Below, piece after piece: positions 29,994 through 41,540 of a DNA stretch of 64,000 bases; position 1 is the first letter of the stretch, and the number at the start of each line of letters is the position of its first letter. A model generated the notes under the pieces. That model searched no databases and was not told the DNA's origin. It worked only from the letters and a program-made list of their open reading frames with translations. The stretch comes from Aporrectodea caliginosa (taxonomy: Eukaryota; Annelida; Clitellata; Crassiclitellata; Lumbricidae): contig JACEVL010000499.1 in assembly GCA_020284085.1 (NCBI GenBank), forward strand, positions 671,001-735,000, written 5' to 3'. A program made the translations under genes and the position numbers.

Positions 29994-30206
29994 TGCTTGA
30001 TGAAGTTCTCAAGAAATAATTTATTTGCATAATTCAAACAGTGGGTTGGGAAAACGATCTCCCACGGCTGCCTGAAGTGAGGGTTTTGGACATAAACCGG
30101 GGGTTATTGATTTCTGTATATTATTTTAATTGTCTGTCGTGAAGTAGAATTTGGTACTGGAATAGGCTTGGAAGTAAACAGTGTCCTGCGATGAACTGGC
30201 CTTTTG
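29994..30206. other. Presumed MED14 3' UTR or flank
   Basis: No AATAAA is seen before the hAT element. The nearest candidates (for example aaataaac near 30447) lie inside that element. A word gttgggaaaacgatctccc (30045) recurs at 34533. Confidence 0.4.
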
Positions 30207-31010
30207 CATAGTTGTAAAAAACGTTTTTTTCGTTTTTTATTTTTGCCCAAAAAACCTCGTTTTTTTCGTTTTTTATTTCTCATAACGTTTTTTTCCGTTT
30301 TTTATTTTTTGCACGTAACTTTATTTATTTATTTACTGTCTGTTATTATTTGTTTAATTTTAGTTTTGTCTGAAATCCCTTACATTATCTCCGTTCTTTC
30401 AAGGATTCATCTAATATACGTCACTATTTAGTGTCATCAGTTGAGAAATAAACAGCACAGTATAGGAAATAAAATTTATAAAAGTTATTTGAATTTCTAA
30501 GTTATCCAAAATGCGAAATGTTGTCTTTGTACTCAGTAATCTCTGATTGACTGATAAACTGACGGATATTACTCCATATCAAGTTCTTATATGTCAGAAT
30601 TATAAGAAGACCTACAATTTTTAATTAAGTAGGCCTACACTCTATACTTACAAAGTTTAGTTTGTAATTGCTTATGTCAGCATGGATTTATGTGGACTTA
30701 TGTATACAATTTAAATTTGAAAAGATTTTGATATTTTTATTTCTCAATTTATTTTTAAACTGAACTTATGAAAAAGAAAATACTTGTTGTAGATTACTGT
30801 TACTTGGTGTTTACTAATAAAGTTATGTAATTTGCTGATTACAATTAAATTGTGTAAACCAGTTTTTTAGTTTTAAAATGCAGTAAGATGTAGGAAGGTC
30901 AAATTATTTTTTTCCCGTTTTTTTCTCGTTTTTTTCCGTTTTTTATTTTTTTCAGAAAACGACGTTTTTTTCCGTTTTTGATTTTGATTTTACCGTTTTT
31001 AACAACTATG
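30207..31010. mobile_element. Non-autonomous hAT-like element with CGTTTTTT arrays
   Basis: Exact 8-bp duplication gccttttg at 30199-30206 and 31011-31018. Ends catagttgtaaaaaacg and, reverse complement of the right end, catagttgttaaaaacg. Both subterminal regions hold many cgttttttt-type units, inverted relative to each other in effect. The AT-rich middle has no transposase. Confidence 0.85.
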
Positions 31011-31044
31011 GCCTTTTGTACAGTACCTTGGGATTTGCCTACTA

Positions 31045-31362
31045 CAGAGATGGCGATCCTTTTTGAGGTGCGTGCCAAAATGCTGCGAAAACATTTGTTT
31101 AAATACCGTTGCGTGCCCCTTGGAATTTTGCAGTGTATTATTGTTTTTCTAATGTAGGCTTTAATTGACGAAGCATAGCTAAAACTGGATTAAAAGACTA
31201 TTTAAAAGGTGGTTCTAAAATGCTGTTACAATAAAGTCCTTCATAAAAGTGAATGTGGATTCCTACAGTGATTTTGTATTGCTAAGTTTCAAATCTGGGG
31301 GATGCTAAAATTCTGCATGCCCACAAAATTTGGCACGTGTGCCGTAGGTTCACCATCTCTGG
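31045..31362. mobile_element. hAT-like MITE, degenerate
   Basis: Ends cagagatggcgatcc and, reverse complement, cagagatggtgaacc. Flanking octamers gcctacta and ggctatta agree at six of eight positions. No ORF. It starts only 27 bp after the target duplication of the preceding hAT element. Confidence 0.65.
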
Positions 31363-32295
31363 GCTATTACCAACTTAAGGGCCGAAGAGCGTGATATGAA
31401 TGCCTCTCCTACATTTCATGGAGCTTTGCTTCTTTTAATTGACTGGTATTACTTTGGCCTGTTGGTTTTTGCTTCTTTATTGATTTTACTTAACCAGAGT
31501 TGTGTGGCTGAGGGCCTAAAATAGTGTCTTTTCTGACACACAGTTATTATCATTATATTCGTTTATTTTTGGCATGCACAAACAGCTGACACACTGCAAC
31601 CGCTTACAGCTAGTTCAAAAGAATAATAAAGATAGAGATCAAAATAGTTCCTGTTAACTAATGTTAACAGGAAGGTTCAGTAGATGGAATTAGTGTTAAC
31701 TGGTACATTTTGAAAAGACTCTCAAATTATTTACACCAATTTTTTCACCAAAACAGTTTCACCAAAGTGTGAAGTTGACATTGTTTAGTGTGCAGTTGAC
31801 TTGTAGGGAGTTTAGTGTGTGGTATAAATTTTTTAAAGATTAGCTCGTCAACTGTACACGGTTTCATGCTAATAGCTCTAATAAATTTTACTTACAAGTT
31901 CAAGTACAGTTTGAGGAAGAGTTATTGCATGAGAGATAATCAAGGGCCTTAAATAGTGTGTTTTCTTACTCAAGGTGTGTGGTTGTCTTTGTCAAGTGTG
32001 CAAGTGACTCATCTGGAGTGGTATAAATTTTGCCCCTCTAATCTATCTTCTCTATCTTCAACATTATCGCTCTTTAAAATAACCTTAAGACTTATTTTTA
32101 TTTGTTCATGATTTATTATGATTAGGCTTTCCTGTTATGCACTTTTGTGCAAGATTCTTTTTGTTGAGGCGCGTTATAAATGACAGTTTAATAATAATAA
32201 TAAAGTTTCTTTAACTGTTCAACTACGGCTTGACAGTTTGAGAAAGAGTATGCAGTTGACAGTTTACAAGTGTTTTAGGCCCTGCTATGGTCTAT
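31363..32295. other. Intergenic, AT-rich; one SINE-2 tail
   Basis: 31550-31615 resembles a minus-strand SINE-2 tail (tcgtttatttttggcatgc, cactgcaaccgcttac). The rest shows a loosely repeated segment (tgtgcagttgacttgtag-type words near 31790, 31995 and 32250) and nothing else. Confidence 0.45.
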
Positions 32296-32512
32296 ATGTA
32301 ATGTAAATGGAAATTTATATAGTGGCCCTTCAAGATATCTATTCAGAGATGCTCTGCGCTAGCCTATATGGTGTTAAATGTCATTACAGAGGAATATATT
32401 ACATCAGTTAGCAGAACAATGCACTGTTAGCTGAAAGAGTCACCAGTGGCAGGCCCACGCACACACGTGGAACCAACCAATGGATTCCCGTCGACAGCTG
32501 AAGATGGCATAT
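32296..32512 (-). mobile_element. SINE-7 copy, minus
   Basis: Near-identical to 320-575 over caccagtggcaggcccacg and ttcccgtcgacagctgaaga. The inverted hairpin tail lies at 32314-32350. Confidence 0.75.
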
Positions 32513-32767
32513 GTTTCTAGTTGCAGAGTTGAGATCAAATTGTTTAAGCATTCACAATGTGTTTTGTAAAGTTAAACTATGGTTGTGCGGTGAAATTCAG
32601 AAGCCAAGTTATGCAAGGGGTTCCCTATGTTTCTCCAACTTTCTGATGCTGTGGACTGTACTGGTAATTGTTTTACCAGCCTTACTGTGAGCTGGTACTT
32701 TCAACCTCAACTTACATGACACATAGAGGCCCTAACATGGTATATTAGTATATTAAAATTTAGATTT

Positions 32768-32995
32768 CATAATAATAATAATATTCTTCTTTATTATTCC
32801 AATCTGACAAGTATGTAGTATGATTACAATTCATATTATGATGATAACAAGTTATTACAGGAGTCGAATTGAACTGTATGGCAGCCATGCAAGGCACCCA
32901 TCGCATCCTACTACTCATTGGTCTTTTACCAACGCCATCTAGCGAATGGCAGGCTGAGTGGATCTTTGGGAGGGTAGTGGGTATCGATCCCGCTT
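32768..32995 (-). mobile_element. SINE-1 copy, minus
   Basis: aataataatattcttcttta tail at left, then aacaagttattacaggagtcg, gcagccatgcaaggcacccat, and a head-end ggtatcgatcccg. Confidence 0.75.
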
Positions 32996-33527
32996 CCTAC
33001 TTGATGTTATGCTCCTCATGCCATTGATGTTACCATTATTCTTTGCCCCCCTTATTATAGTCACTGTTTATTACAACTATGCTTTTGTTACTGTTGCTTG
33101 TTTAAAACTGTTTGTTATATATGAACACTGTTGTGTTCTCATTTTTTTTTAAAATTTACGCTGTATACAATTTAATGTTTTATTTGAGAAGGCCCTACGA
33201 TAATAATTGTGATTCCGGTTATCACTGCATGCCTGGTAAGTGGTAACCAATCACTCATGGACTGGCACCAGGTCGTGGCCCACACTCAGTTTGAGCAGCA
33301 CTGCCTTTATAAGTCATATTTTACCTTACTACCCTGTGTCTGAAATAACCCAGAAACTCATCGTAGCGATGTGTGTGAGTGCTGTCGCAAGAATCACCGT
33401 ATATATATATATATATACATGTATATATATATATACATACCCGGTATATACAATTAAATATAATATTATATATCAAGAACAGTCTTTTAGACACCATTCT
33501 AGAACCTAGAAGACGTCAACCTAGCTC

Positions 33528-33640
33528 CGCCACTGTTCGTTTTCTGACGGTGCCAGTCCCAAGCCTGGGTAAGGGAGGAGGGCGACGCTAATGGTCTTTG
33601 TTACCACACAGCTAGTCGTTAAAAAGGAAATACACACACA
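33528..33640 (+). repeat. Rep-8 copy
   Basis: Contains cagtcccaagcctgggtaag and gacgctaatggtctttgtta with a gctagtcgttaaa end. (TA)n runs lie just upstream at 33398-33445; 32996-33397 shows nothing recognised. Confidence 0.6.
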
Positions 33641-33697
33641 AGACGTCAGCCTAGAAGACGTCAACGGCCTTTGATGTCATAAGACGACGTTAAACTA

Positions 33698-34269
33698 CAC
33701 TGTGTCCGGGAAAAAAGGGACCCCTATGGTAATACGAAAAAAAACTAGTAAATGTTCATCGATTTTTAAAATTCCAAGACCATTTTAATCCTGACATAAT
33801 TATCAACAAAACTAATTTATGAACGGCCCAGTTAAAAAAATTACGTCATAATGACGTCTTGAAATACCAAATTGTAAAAACAACACGGTTAGAAAATGCT
33901 GCTATTGGCCAATGGCGCGCTCGTCTTGAAGCTTGTGTTGAGGCCGAAGGCGGAGACTTTGAGCACTCCTTGTAGTCTAATATTATTCAGATATAAAAAT
34001 TAAATTAAACTAAACTTTATAATTGATAAATGACAGTTTAAAATAATATTGACACTTTTAGATGATTTTTGTGCTGTCCTTGACACTTGAATTTTGATGA
34101 AAATGACGTCATTATGACGTCATTATTAAATAACAAAAACTTTCATACTTTAACCAGTATTTAGCAAATTATATCAGGATTAAAATGGTCTTGGAATTTT
34201 AAAAATCGATGAACATTTACTAGTTTATTTTCATATTACCAAAAGGGTCCCTTTTTTCCGGACACAGTG
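33698..34269. mobile_element. Tc1/mariner-like MITE with long inverted repeats
   Basis: TA at 33696-33697 and 34270-34271. Ends cactgtgtccgggaaaaaag and, reverse complement of the right end, cactgtgtccggaaaaaagg. The inverted homology continues for about 100 bp (catcgatttttaaaattcca on both sides). No transposase ORF. A related half-copy is at 28559. Confidence 0.85.
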
Positions 34270-34589
34270 TAGAAATAAAACGAAAAAGAACAATGTATTC
34301 CACACCTCTTTTAAACTTTATCACCGCCTATAAGTTTAAGTGGAAGACGTTGTAATTGTCAAATTCCAACGTATGTAGGCCTACTTGTCCAGGTACGTGT
34401 GTGTATCAACAGTGGAAACGTGTTATGATGCAGTCTTTTGGAGCCGTGTCTAGGCCAAAATTTCTATATTTTAAAAAGTATTACATTTCATTTAATAAAC
34501 CTGAACTAACTTTGGGATCCATGGGGTTGAGGGTTGGGAGAACGATCTCCCACGGTTGCCAGAACTGGGGGTTTAACATTGTGGACGTA

Positions 34590-34745
34590 AACTGTGGGTT
34601 GTTTTCCGATAATTATATAACCGTAATCGTAATTTCCAAACTTCTAAAGCGCCGCTCGAAAGCCAAGCGCAGGGCACCAGCTTATTACCAGCACTGCGTA
34701 TAGTCAGAGTAGTCCGAGAGAGGTCCGAGTGCGGTTTCCAGAGGA
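34590..34745 (+). mobile_element. SINE-6 fragment
   Basis: ccgtaatcgtaatttccaaac and ctcgaaagccaagcgcaggg match the reverse complement of 40730-40972. 34746-35171 shows no other recognised element. Confidence 0.6.
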
Positions 34746-35179
34746 TCAGAGGGGCAGAGCTGTAAAGGTGCGTGTTTAGGTCGAGAATTGGAAGGTAGAG
34801 GATCAGATGCGTCGGCGTAGTATAACGGCCTGCAATACGAAAATTTACACAATCAAAACATCTGAGTGAGCAATTTGTTCTCCCATAACAGATGGGGTGG
34901 GGGTTAGACGCCTCTGGATCCATGTCCCCACGTACAATATGTTATAATAAATATTAAATATCTAATAATAATAAGAAGAATTATTACGACAATTTATTTT
35001 TACGCCGTAACACAGCGAAAGGCGCCTAAATTGTAATGAGACTTCACTGCATTCACATTTGAAAGCTTGATCTCTAAGTCGCGTGGGACTACAAAGTTCA
35101 AGATGCTGAGATTAACTGTTGTCAGGAATATCTGCGTTCTACCGGTCGACCATTCAATTCCTATGGGACGACTCCTCGC

Positions 35180-35486
35180 CAGGGGTGTAGACGAGCCGGA
35201 GCGGTCCGGAGCGGCGTTCCGGTACTTACTATTTAGCCGGAGCGCGCGCTCCGGTACTTATTGTGAAATGAACCGGAACGCTTTCCACTTAGCGTTCCGG
35301 CAGTTATTTCCAGACGTTTTACGAATTTTGCACGTTGCACGGAGGGGTAGCGCGGTCATCAACTTTTTCCGTGACTGACCACCCCCCCCGGTCGTCAACT
35401 TTTTCCGTGACTTACCCCCCGCCGGGTCATCAACTTTCAAATGGCCGGAGCGCTCCGGTACTTCCAAATTTACGTCTACACCACTG
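35180..35486. mobile_element. hAT MITE with GGAGCG motifs
   Basis: Exact 8-bp duplication ctcctcgc at 35172-35179 and 35487-35494. Ends caggggtgtagacg and, reverse complement, cagtggtgtagacg. Inside are several ccggagcgctccggtactt words and two tcaactttttccgtgact copies. No ORF. Confidence 0.92.
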
Positions 35487-35714
35487 CTCCTCGCAGATCC
35501 ACGCGATTAATCGGTTCCTTTGGCTTCGTGCTTTCCGAAATTTCTGCCGAGGACAGAGAGAGCCATCTCGAACTGGTGCCCCGTTGCTAAGTGCTAATTA
35601 GGCCTACATGTATTGTGCTATGCGTGTATAATGCTATTGTTTGGCGCTCCCAGAGGACCTCTCACATGGCGAAGAGCAGTGTGAAGAAGACCGTCCTACA
35701 GATTACAGATGATA

Positions 35715-36024
35715 TCGCTTCGTGTGTATATGTGCGTGCGTGCATGCCTGGCTGTCTCTGTCTGTATGTATATGTGTGAGTGTGTGTTTGTGTGTGTGTT
35801 GTCCGTTTGAGTATGTTTTTCGTGTGTGTGCATGCCTGGCTGTCTCTGGCTGTCTGTCTCTATCTGTCTGTGTTTGTGTGTGTATGTGTGTGTGTGCATG
35901 CCTGGCTGTCTGTCTCTATCTGTCTGTCTCTATCTGTCTGTGTCTGTGTGTGTCTGTGTCTGTGTGTCTCTATCTGTCTGTCTGTGCGTGCGTGTCTGTT
36001 GTCCGTTTGAGAGTGTGTGTGTGT

Positions 36025-36091
<67 letters not shown>

Positions 36092-36170
36092 CGTGTGTGT
36101 GCGTGTGTGTATATGTGTGTATGTGAAGGTGTGTGTTTATGTATTATCAGTTGTTTTATTGATAGCATAG
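35715..36170. repeat. GT/TGTC-rich array
   Basis: Degenerate tgtgtctgtctctatctgtc, then a (GT)n core at about 36014-36090. The reading frames are Cys/Val or Thr/His runs with no gene signal. Confidence 0.9.
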
Positions 36171-36412
36171 AATCCTGATTCTTGGCCTGTGCTTGGCCTC
36201 TATTAATAATGCATTAATCTGTGAAGATTCGTCCAAATGGGTGAATGAATTGAATTCAGGTCTGTCTGTCTGTCTGTTTGGCTGTCTGTGTGCGTCCGTC
36301 TGCTGTTTTTGTGCATCAGTTCAGTTGTTTGTTTTCCTGTCTTGCTCTGTATGTCTCTCTGCTTGTCTTTCTGTTTCTGTGTGTCAGTTCGATTGTATGT
36401 CTGTCTTACTGT

Positions 36413-36528
36413 ATATCCCTCTGATACTCTATGTGCATCAGTCTGATTGTCTGTGTCCCTGTATCTGTCTGTCTGTCTGTCTATCTGTCTGTCTGTCTGT
36501 CTTGTCTGTCTGTCTGTCTCTGTCTGTC

Positions 36529-36575
<47 letters not shown>

Positions 36576-37100
36576 GTATGGTTGTCCTTCTGTGTATTAC
36601 TTTCTCTCTGTTTATATGTCTAAATCTCTGTCTGCTTGTCTCTGTGTGATTGTCCATCTTCCTCTTTCTCTGTCTGTGTGTCTGTCTGTCTTTCTGTATC
36701 TGCGCCTGATATTATCTGTGTCTCTATATATGTGTGTGTCTGCCTCTTTGTATCTGTCTGTACCAGTCTGTCTCGTTGCCTGTCCCATTGGCTTTGATTG
36801 ATCGAAAAGATCGATGGCCGATCCCCAATTGATCTTTAATCTCCGGGTGATCCAATGATAGCACCTGTGCCTCTTGATGGACCGACGATTATTATCATGG
36901 GCCTTTTGTTAACGCACTGTGGCCTATGATCAACACGAATGGCCTCGTACTGTCTCACTGTTCAAACATACAGAACTAATTGGCCGACAGACAGTTAGAC
37001 GCATACAATGACAGAAAGACAGAGAGGGAGACAGAGAGACAGAAAAAGAGAGATAGATAAAGAGACAGAGAGATACAGAGAGAGAGATACAGAGAGAGAC

Positions 37101-37167
<67 letters not shown>

Positions 37168-37438
37168 CAGACAGACAGTGAGACGCATGCAATGACAGAA
37201 AGACAGAGAGGGAGAGAGATAAAGATACACAGACATAGACATAGAGAGACAGACAGATATAAAGAGGAAGACACACACATACGCAGACAAAATCAGGCAC
37301 AGACACAGGAGGACAGACACTCAGACAGAGAAAGAAGAAGATGGACAATGGCCCAAAGACAAGCAGATAGACACACAGAGGTTTAGAAATACAAACAGAT
37401 AGAAAGTAATACACAGAAGGACAGCCACACACACGCAA

Positions 37439-37511
<73 letters not shown>

Positions 37512-37552
37512 TACACAGACTGATGCACATAGAGAATCAGAGGGATATACAC
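36413..37552. repeat. Inverted duplication of TCTG-rich sequence
   Basis: The left arm (about 36413-36770) and the reverse complement of the right arm (about 37230-37552) share non-repetitive words: atccctctgat, ctatgtgcatcagtctg, tccttctgtgtattacttt and attgtccatctt. The spacer holds (AG)n at 37095-37165 and copies of gacgcatacaatgacag (37000, 37184, 37618). 37441-37506 is a second (AG)n. Confidence 0.8.
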
Positions 37553-38087
37553 ACATCCGTTACCAATGAGACAGGCAGATGCATGTTTGAACTAATAGAC
37601 AGACAGACAGACAGTGAGACGCATACAATGACAGAGAGACAGAAATACAGATATACAAACACACACAGACAGATAGGTATACAAACGTGTGATCGGTAGC
37701 CTACAAATCCTACATGAAATTTTTCAAACGTAGGATTGTTGTTCGATGATAAGGCCCTAGGCCCCGTTTAAATCTCGCCCCAGACGGCCCATGCAGAGTC
37801 GGTTTGCTCGCCAAATCCCTTACCTACCCTCGCTACCTCCCTGCACGTAGCCTCGCCCATTGTTTAAATTGCAGTTGTCACAAGTTTGTGCACCATCGTC
37901 AGGGGTGAGCTACTACTGCTCGACATATTTACTTTGTCAAGTGTCAATGAAAGTAGGCCCAACTAAGATTTTAATTATGACTGACGCGCGTTTCGAAGGT
38001 ATGAAATTTGACCTATAGGCTCAGTTTTCCTATTTTAATCTCAAGCGATATAACACTGGCATAGGCCTCTATAGGCTATTAAGTACT

Positions 38088-38412
38088 TATAATAGTAGGC
38101 TAGACCTCCCCGGATTTTGACCTGTCTATTGCTAAGCTCGTCTCCCTGACGTGGTTTTTGTGGGCGCTTAGAAATTTTTGATTACATTACATAGGCTACA
38201 TCGACTATAACGGACTATTAAGTACTTATTCCTATACTGTATAGTAAGCTTGACCTCCCTGGATTTTTACCTGGAATTGGAACGAACAGAGGAGTTTGGC
38301 TATTGCGAACTTGATTTGATAGAATATAGCGCCGGTGAATAAACTAGTCTCTCTGACGGCTTTTGTGGGTGCTGAGAAATTTTTGAAGATTTACATTACA
38401 TTACATAATTAT
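38088..38412. repeat. Direct duplication of a 110-190-bp segment
   Basis: taagtacttat..aagcttgacctccc(c/t)ggattttgacctg and ttttgtgggcgcttagaaatttttg..acattacat each occur twice (about 38080-38195 and 38219-38410). 37660-38080 shows nothing recognised. Confidence 0.65.
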
Positions 38413-38610
38413 AGAATAGAATTTTCGTTTATTCGTTAACACATTGTCAGAACGCAATGCGATTACGAAAAAAATTATGGCCATGTGTAGGCATTGGCTA
38501 TACCGTTAAAAGTTTGGTCCGAGATATTATTGGCTTTTATTTGATTTGTAAAAGGGTCTTAGGTGTAATAATTGCATCTTTAGATTTACTAGATTAATTA
38601 TCGGTTACAT

Positions 38611-39172
38611 CAGTGTGATTCTCCTTACAGATTTTATTTTAGTTATAGTTACAGTTACAGTTAATGGTTTCTTATTTTAGTTATAGTTATAGTTATAGTT
38701 AGTATTATTTTTTAGTTATAGTTATAGTTATAGATAATGGATTTGTAATCTAGTTAATTTTAGTTACTACTTAGTTACAATAATTAAGTCTATAAGCAAA
38801 ATTGTGCGTATTAATACGCTGTTTCACAATTTGCTCAGAGATTTGAAAGCCTTTGAAGCATTGGTGCAATCAGCAACATGAATACACGAGTTTCCAAAGT
38901 AACTGGCAAATTGCATAATAAAAATATCGCATTTTTCGTTCTCATTTATGTCGAATCGTCCATATTGCACTTCCTATTTTTATTTTTTGCATTAACGAAT
39001 ATAAAGATGAATTTTCGTTATTGTTATTTTCCCTTATAGTTATAGTTATAGTTATAGTTATAGTTATAGTTAATGATATTTTTAGTTATAGTTATAGTTA
39101 TCGTTAACGACGTCATTTTATTTTCGTTAACGAACATTTTCGTTATCGTTATCGTTAACGAGAATCACACTG
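38611..39172. mobile_element. Non-autonomous hAT-like element made of GTTATA repeats
   Basis: Exact 8-bp duplication ggttacat at 38603-38610 and 39173-39180. Ends cagtgtgattctc and, reverse complement, cagtgtgattctc (identical over 13 bp). Both subterminal zones are arrays of agttatagttatag (38640-38740, 39035-39160, the latter drifting to cgttatcgtt). No transposase. Confidence 0.92.
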
Positions 39173-39180
39173 GGTTACAT

Positions 39181-39357
39181 CGACTAACTATAACGGACTT
39201 CCCTTGGCGTTGCGTCTCCTCCCCAGGGGCCAGGGTCACCTTCTTCTCAGTTCTATCAGCTGCTCGAGACTGTTCTCCTCCGCCTGGCCTGGGTCTGGTG
39301 CGTCTCTGAGTAGGTATTCTGAAGGGGCGCTCTATATAAACTACGATTGATAGATTG
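39181..39357 (+). mobile_element. LINE 3' end with hairpin tail
   Basis: Coding remnant ending AWPGSGAS, then gtctctgagtaggtattc..aggggcgctctatataaact and a gattgatagattgata tail. The hAT above inserted directly upstream. Confidence 0.6.
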
Positions 39358-39608
39358 ATAGCCTAGTTGTATCTTAATATAACGTGTAAAAGGCCACGAA
39401 AACGCCTATAATATAATTTTATGATATAGGCCTATAATTATATCTTAGGCTGTATATGCATCACAACCCCAAGCATGTCCTTCACCAACTTCTACCTCTT
39501 CTCCGTCCCCTCTCCTTTCACCAATTTAGACCTATAGCTAGAACACATAACCACATTCTCTAAGCCAAAGACAACTGTTACTCTCAATTTACTCCCAGAT
39601 GATCCTTA

Positions 39609-40128
39609 GGGGTCATTGCATAATTACGTAACGCCGAAAATGACCGTTTTTGACCCACCCACCCACCCTATAACGCTTCGTAACGTTTCCCTAGACCCAC
39701 CCACCCACCTACCCCAGCGTTACGTATTTATTGTTACAAAAAATCGTTTTAGATTTACTATGTGAACGCGTAATATCGGGGCAAGTATCTTGAAGAAGAA
39801 GCGACAGTTTGCAAAAATGACGATCTGCAGGTATTGGATCCTTCGGCGACAGTGTATTAAACACTAACTTAATAGGCCTATTGATGATTTATACTATTTC
39901 GTGTTTTTAGTTCAGTTTTAAATCAATGGCACGAAGCTTGAATTTCGATAACATTGTGTCTAGAGTGTCATTCGATGTCAATTTAAAATTCATTTATAAC
40001 TAAACTTTTGGTAAAAGCGTTACGTAACGTTCAGCTCAATACACCCACCCACCCACCTAACGTTTCGTAACGTTTACAAGGACCCCACCCACCCACCCTG
40101 GAGCGTTACGTAATTATGCAATGACCCC
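39609..40128. mobile_element. PIF/Harbinger-like MITE
   Basis: TTA at 39606-39608 and 40129-40131. Ends ggggtcattgcataattacg and the exact reverse complement at the right, continuing to gtaacgc. Both sides contain cacccacccacc plus taacgtttcgtaacg words. No ORF. The right half recurs at 49040-49271. Confidence 0.85.
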
Positions 40129-40269
40129 TTATATAGAAATATGTACTAGTTTAGTTAAAATTTTCTAGTTAATTTTATTATCCATTGTCACTCATAATAA
40201 TTACCATTATTTTCTGCATTTTTGTCAGATTGTTTTTCTCAATGAAACGAACATATAGGCCTCTGTGTA

Positions 40270-40288
40270 TGTTTGTGTATAATTATGT

Positions 40289-40332
<44 letters not shown>

Positions 40333-40560
40333 ATATGTGTGTGTTTGTAGGTGTGCTTGTTTGTGTGTGCTTGTTTGTGAGGTTGTATGTGTAGGTGTGT
40401 GTGTGTGTGCATGTTTGTGTGTGTGTTTGTTTGTTTGTGTGTAGGTGTGTGTGTATTTGTTTGTGTATATATATATATAAACACATGACATAATTATAGG
40501 CGTGTGTGTGTTTGTTTGTTTGTGTGTGTATGTGTGTGTATAGATACGTATATGTATGTA
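40270..40560. repeat. GT/TGTTTG-rich microsatellite run
   Basis: (GT)n with taggtgtgtgtttgt variants, (TA)n at 40466-40478. No gene. Confidence 0.9.
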
Positions 40561-40597
40561 CTACAGTCTTAACCATAAATCAGACCTGTGAAGCCAA

Positions 40598-40735
40598 GGA
40601 TATTAAGCGTCAGCGACTTCATTTTCTCAGCCACGGCGTATGAAGGCGAGTGGTAAGCCCTCTTCCTTGCCGTCTGTTCTCTTACGGTCAGTGTACTCAG
40701 TAGAGCTGTGTTGGCCAGCTTATCGCAAGCGGAGC
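40598..40735 (-). mobile_element. SINE-4 fragment, minus
   Basis: agcgacttcattttctcagcc, cttacggtcagtgtactcagt: reverse complement of the SINE-4 body, head missing. Confidence 0.6.
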
Positions 40736-40972
40736 CTTAATCTCAAAACCGGACTCGGACCGCCCTCGGACTACTCTTTTGGACAACCCCTCTGACTAGA
40801 CGCAGCGCTCGTGAATAGGCTGGTGCCCTGCGCTTGGCTTTCGAGTGGCGCTTTAGAAGTTTGGAGATTACGATTACGATTACGGAAACAGATTTTCTGT
40901 CCTGGCGGAGAATTGAACACAGGCCTTTAGAAGTACAGTTCATCACGCTAACCACTAAGACTATGGCGCACC
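40736..40972 (-). mobile_element. SINE-6 copy with tRNA-like head, minus
   Basis: On the minus strand the right end reads as a tRNA-like head: catagtcttagtggttagcg (A box) and cctgtgttcaattctccgcc (B box). It is followed by cgtaatcgtaatcgtaatct, and the body is shared with 34590. Confidence 0.7.
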
Positions 40973-41239
40973 CAGATTACGTTGATACTTCATAGACAAC
41001 AGTTATTCATTACGTTCGTGGGTGGGGCAGAAGACAAACGCCCTTTTCTGCCCAGCTGCTGGTCGCCAAGCAACGTAAATACTCGCCAGGATCCTCCCCG
41101 TTCAACGTGACCCAGTTTTAATCCAGCTTTCAGATTTCTGTTTTTTTTAAACCGATAGTAACAGCTGGTTGTGCTAAACACCAGGTACTGTATAGATATC
41201 CAAAAAACAGACGTGCACACAAATAATTTATCTATACAT

Positions 41240-41540
41240 TAACACAAACTTACATATGCGTACATGCAAACATACATACACACGTGCAAATGTATACATG
41301 TATGCATACATGCATACATACATAAGTACATTATTATGTACATTGATACATACATACATGCACACATACGCAAATACATGCATACATACATACATACATA
41401 CATACATACATACATACATACATACATACATACATACATACATACATACACGTACATGCATATATACATACATACCTACACACACATACATACATACATA
41501 GGCCTACATGCATACATGCGTACCTACCTACAAAAAGACC
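41240..41540. repeat. TACA microsatellite
   Basis: Pure run acataca at 41376-41450 within a longer degenerate tract. A similar tract is at 42480-42640. 41638-41735 is AGAC/GAGA-rich. Confidence 0.9.

Noticed and set aside
35722..37552. Several long Cys/Val/Leu/Ser-rich open frames
   Set aside because: Low-complexity TGTC, TC and AG tracts keep many frames open; no domain or splice context.
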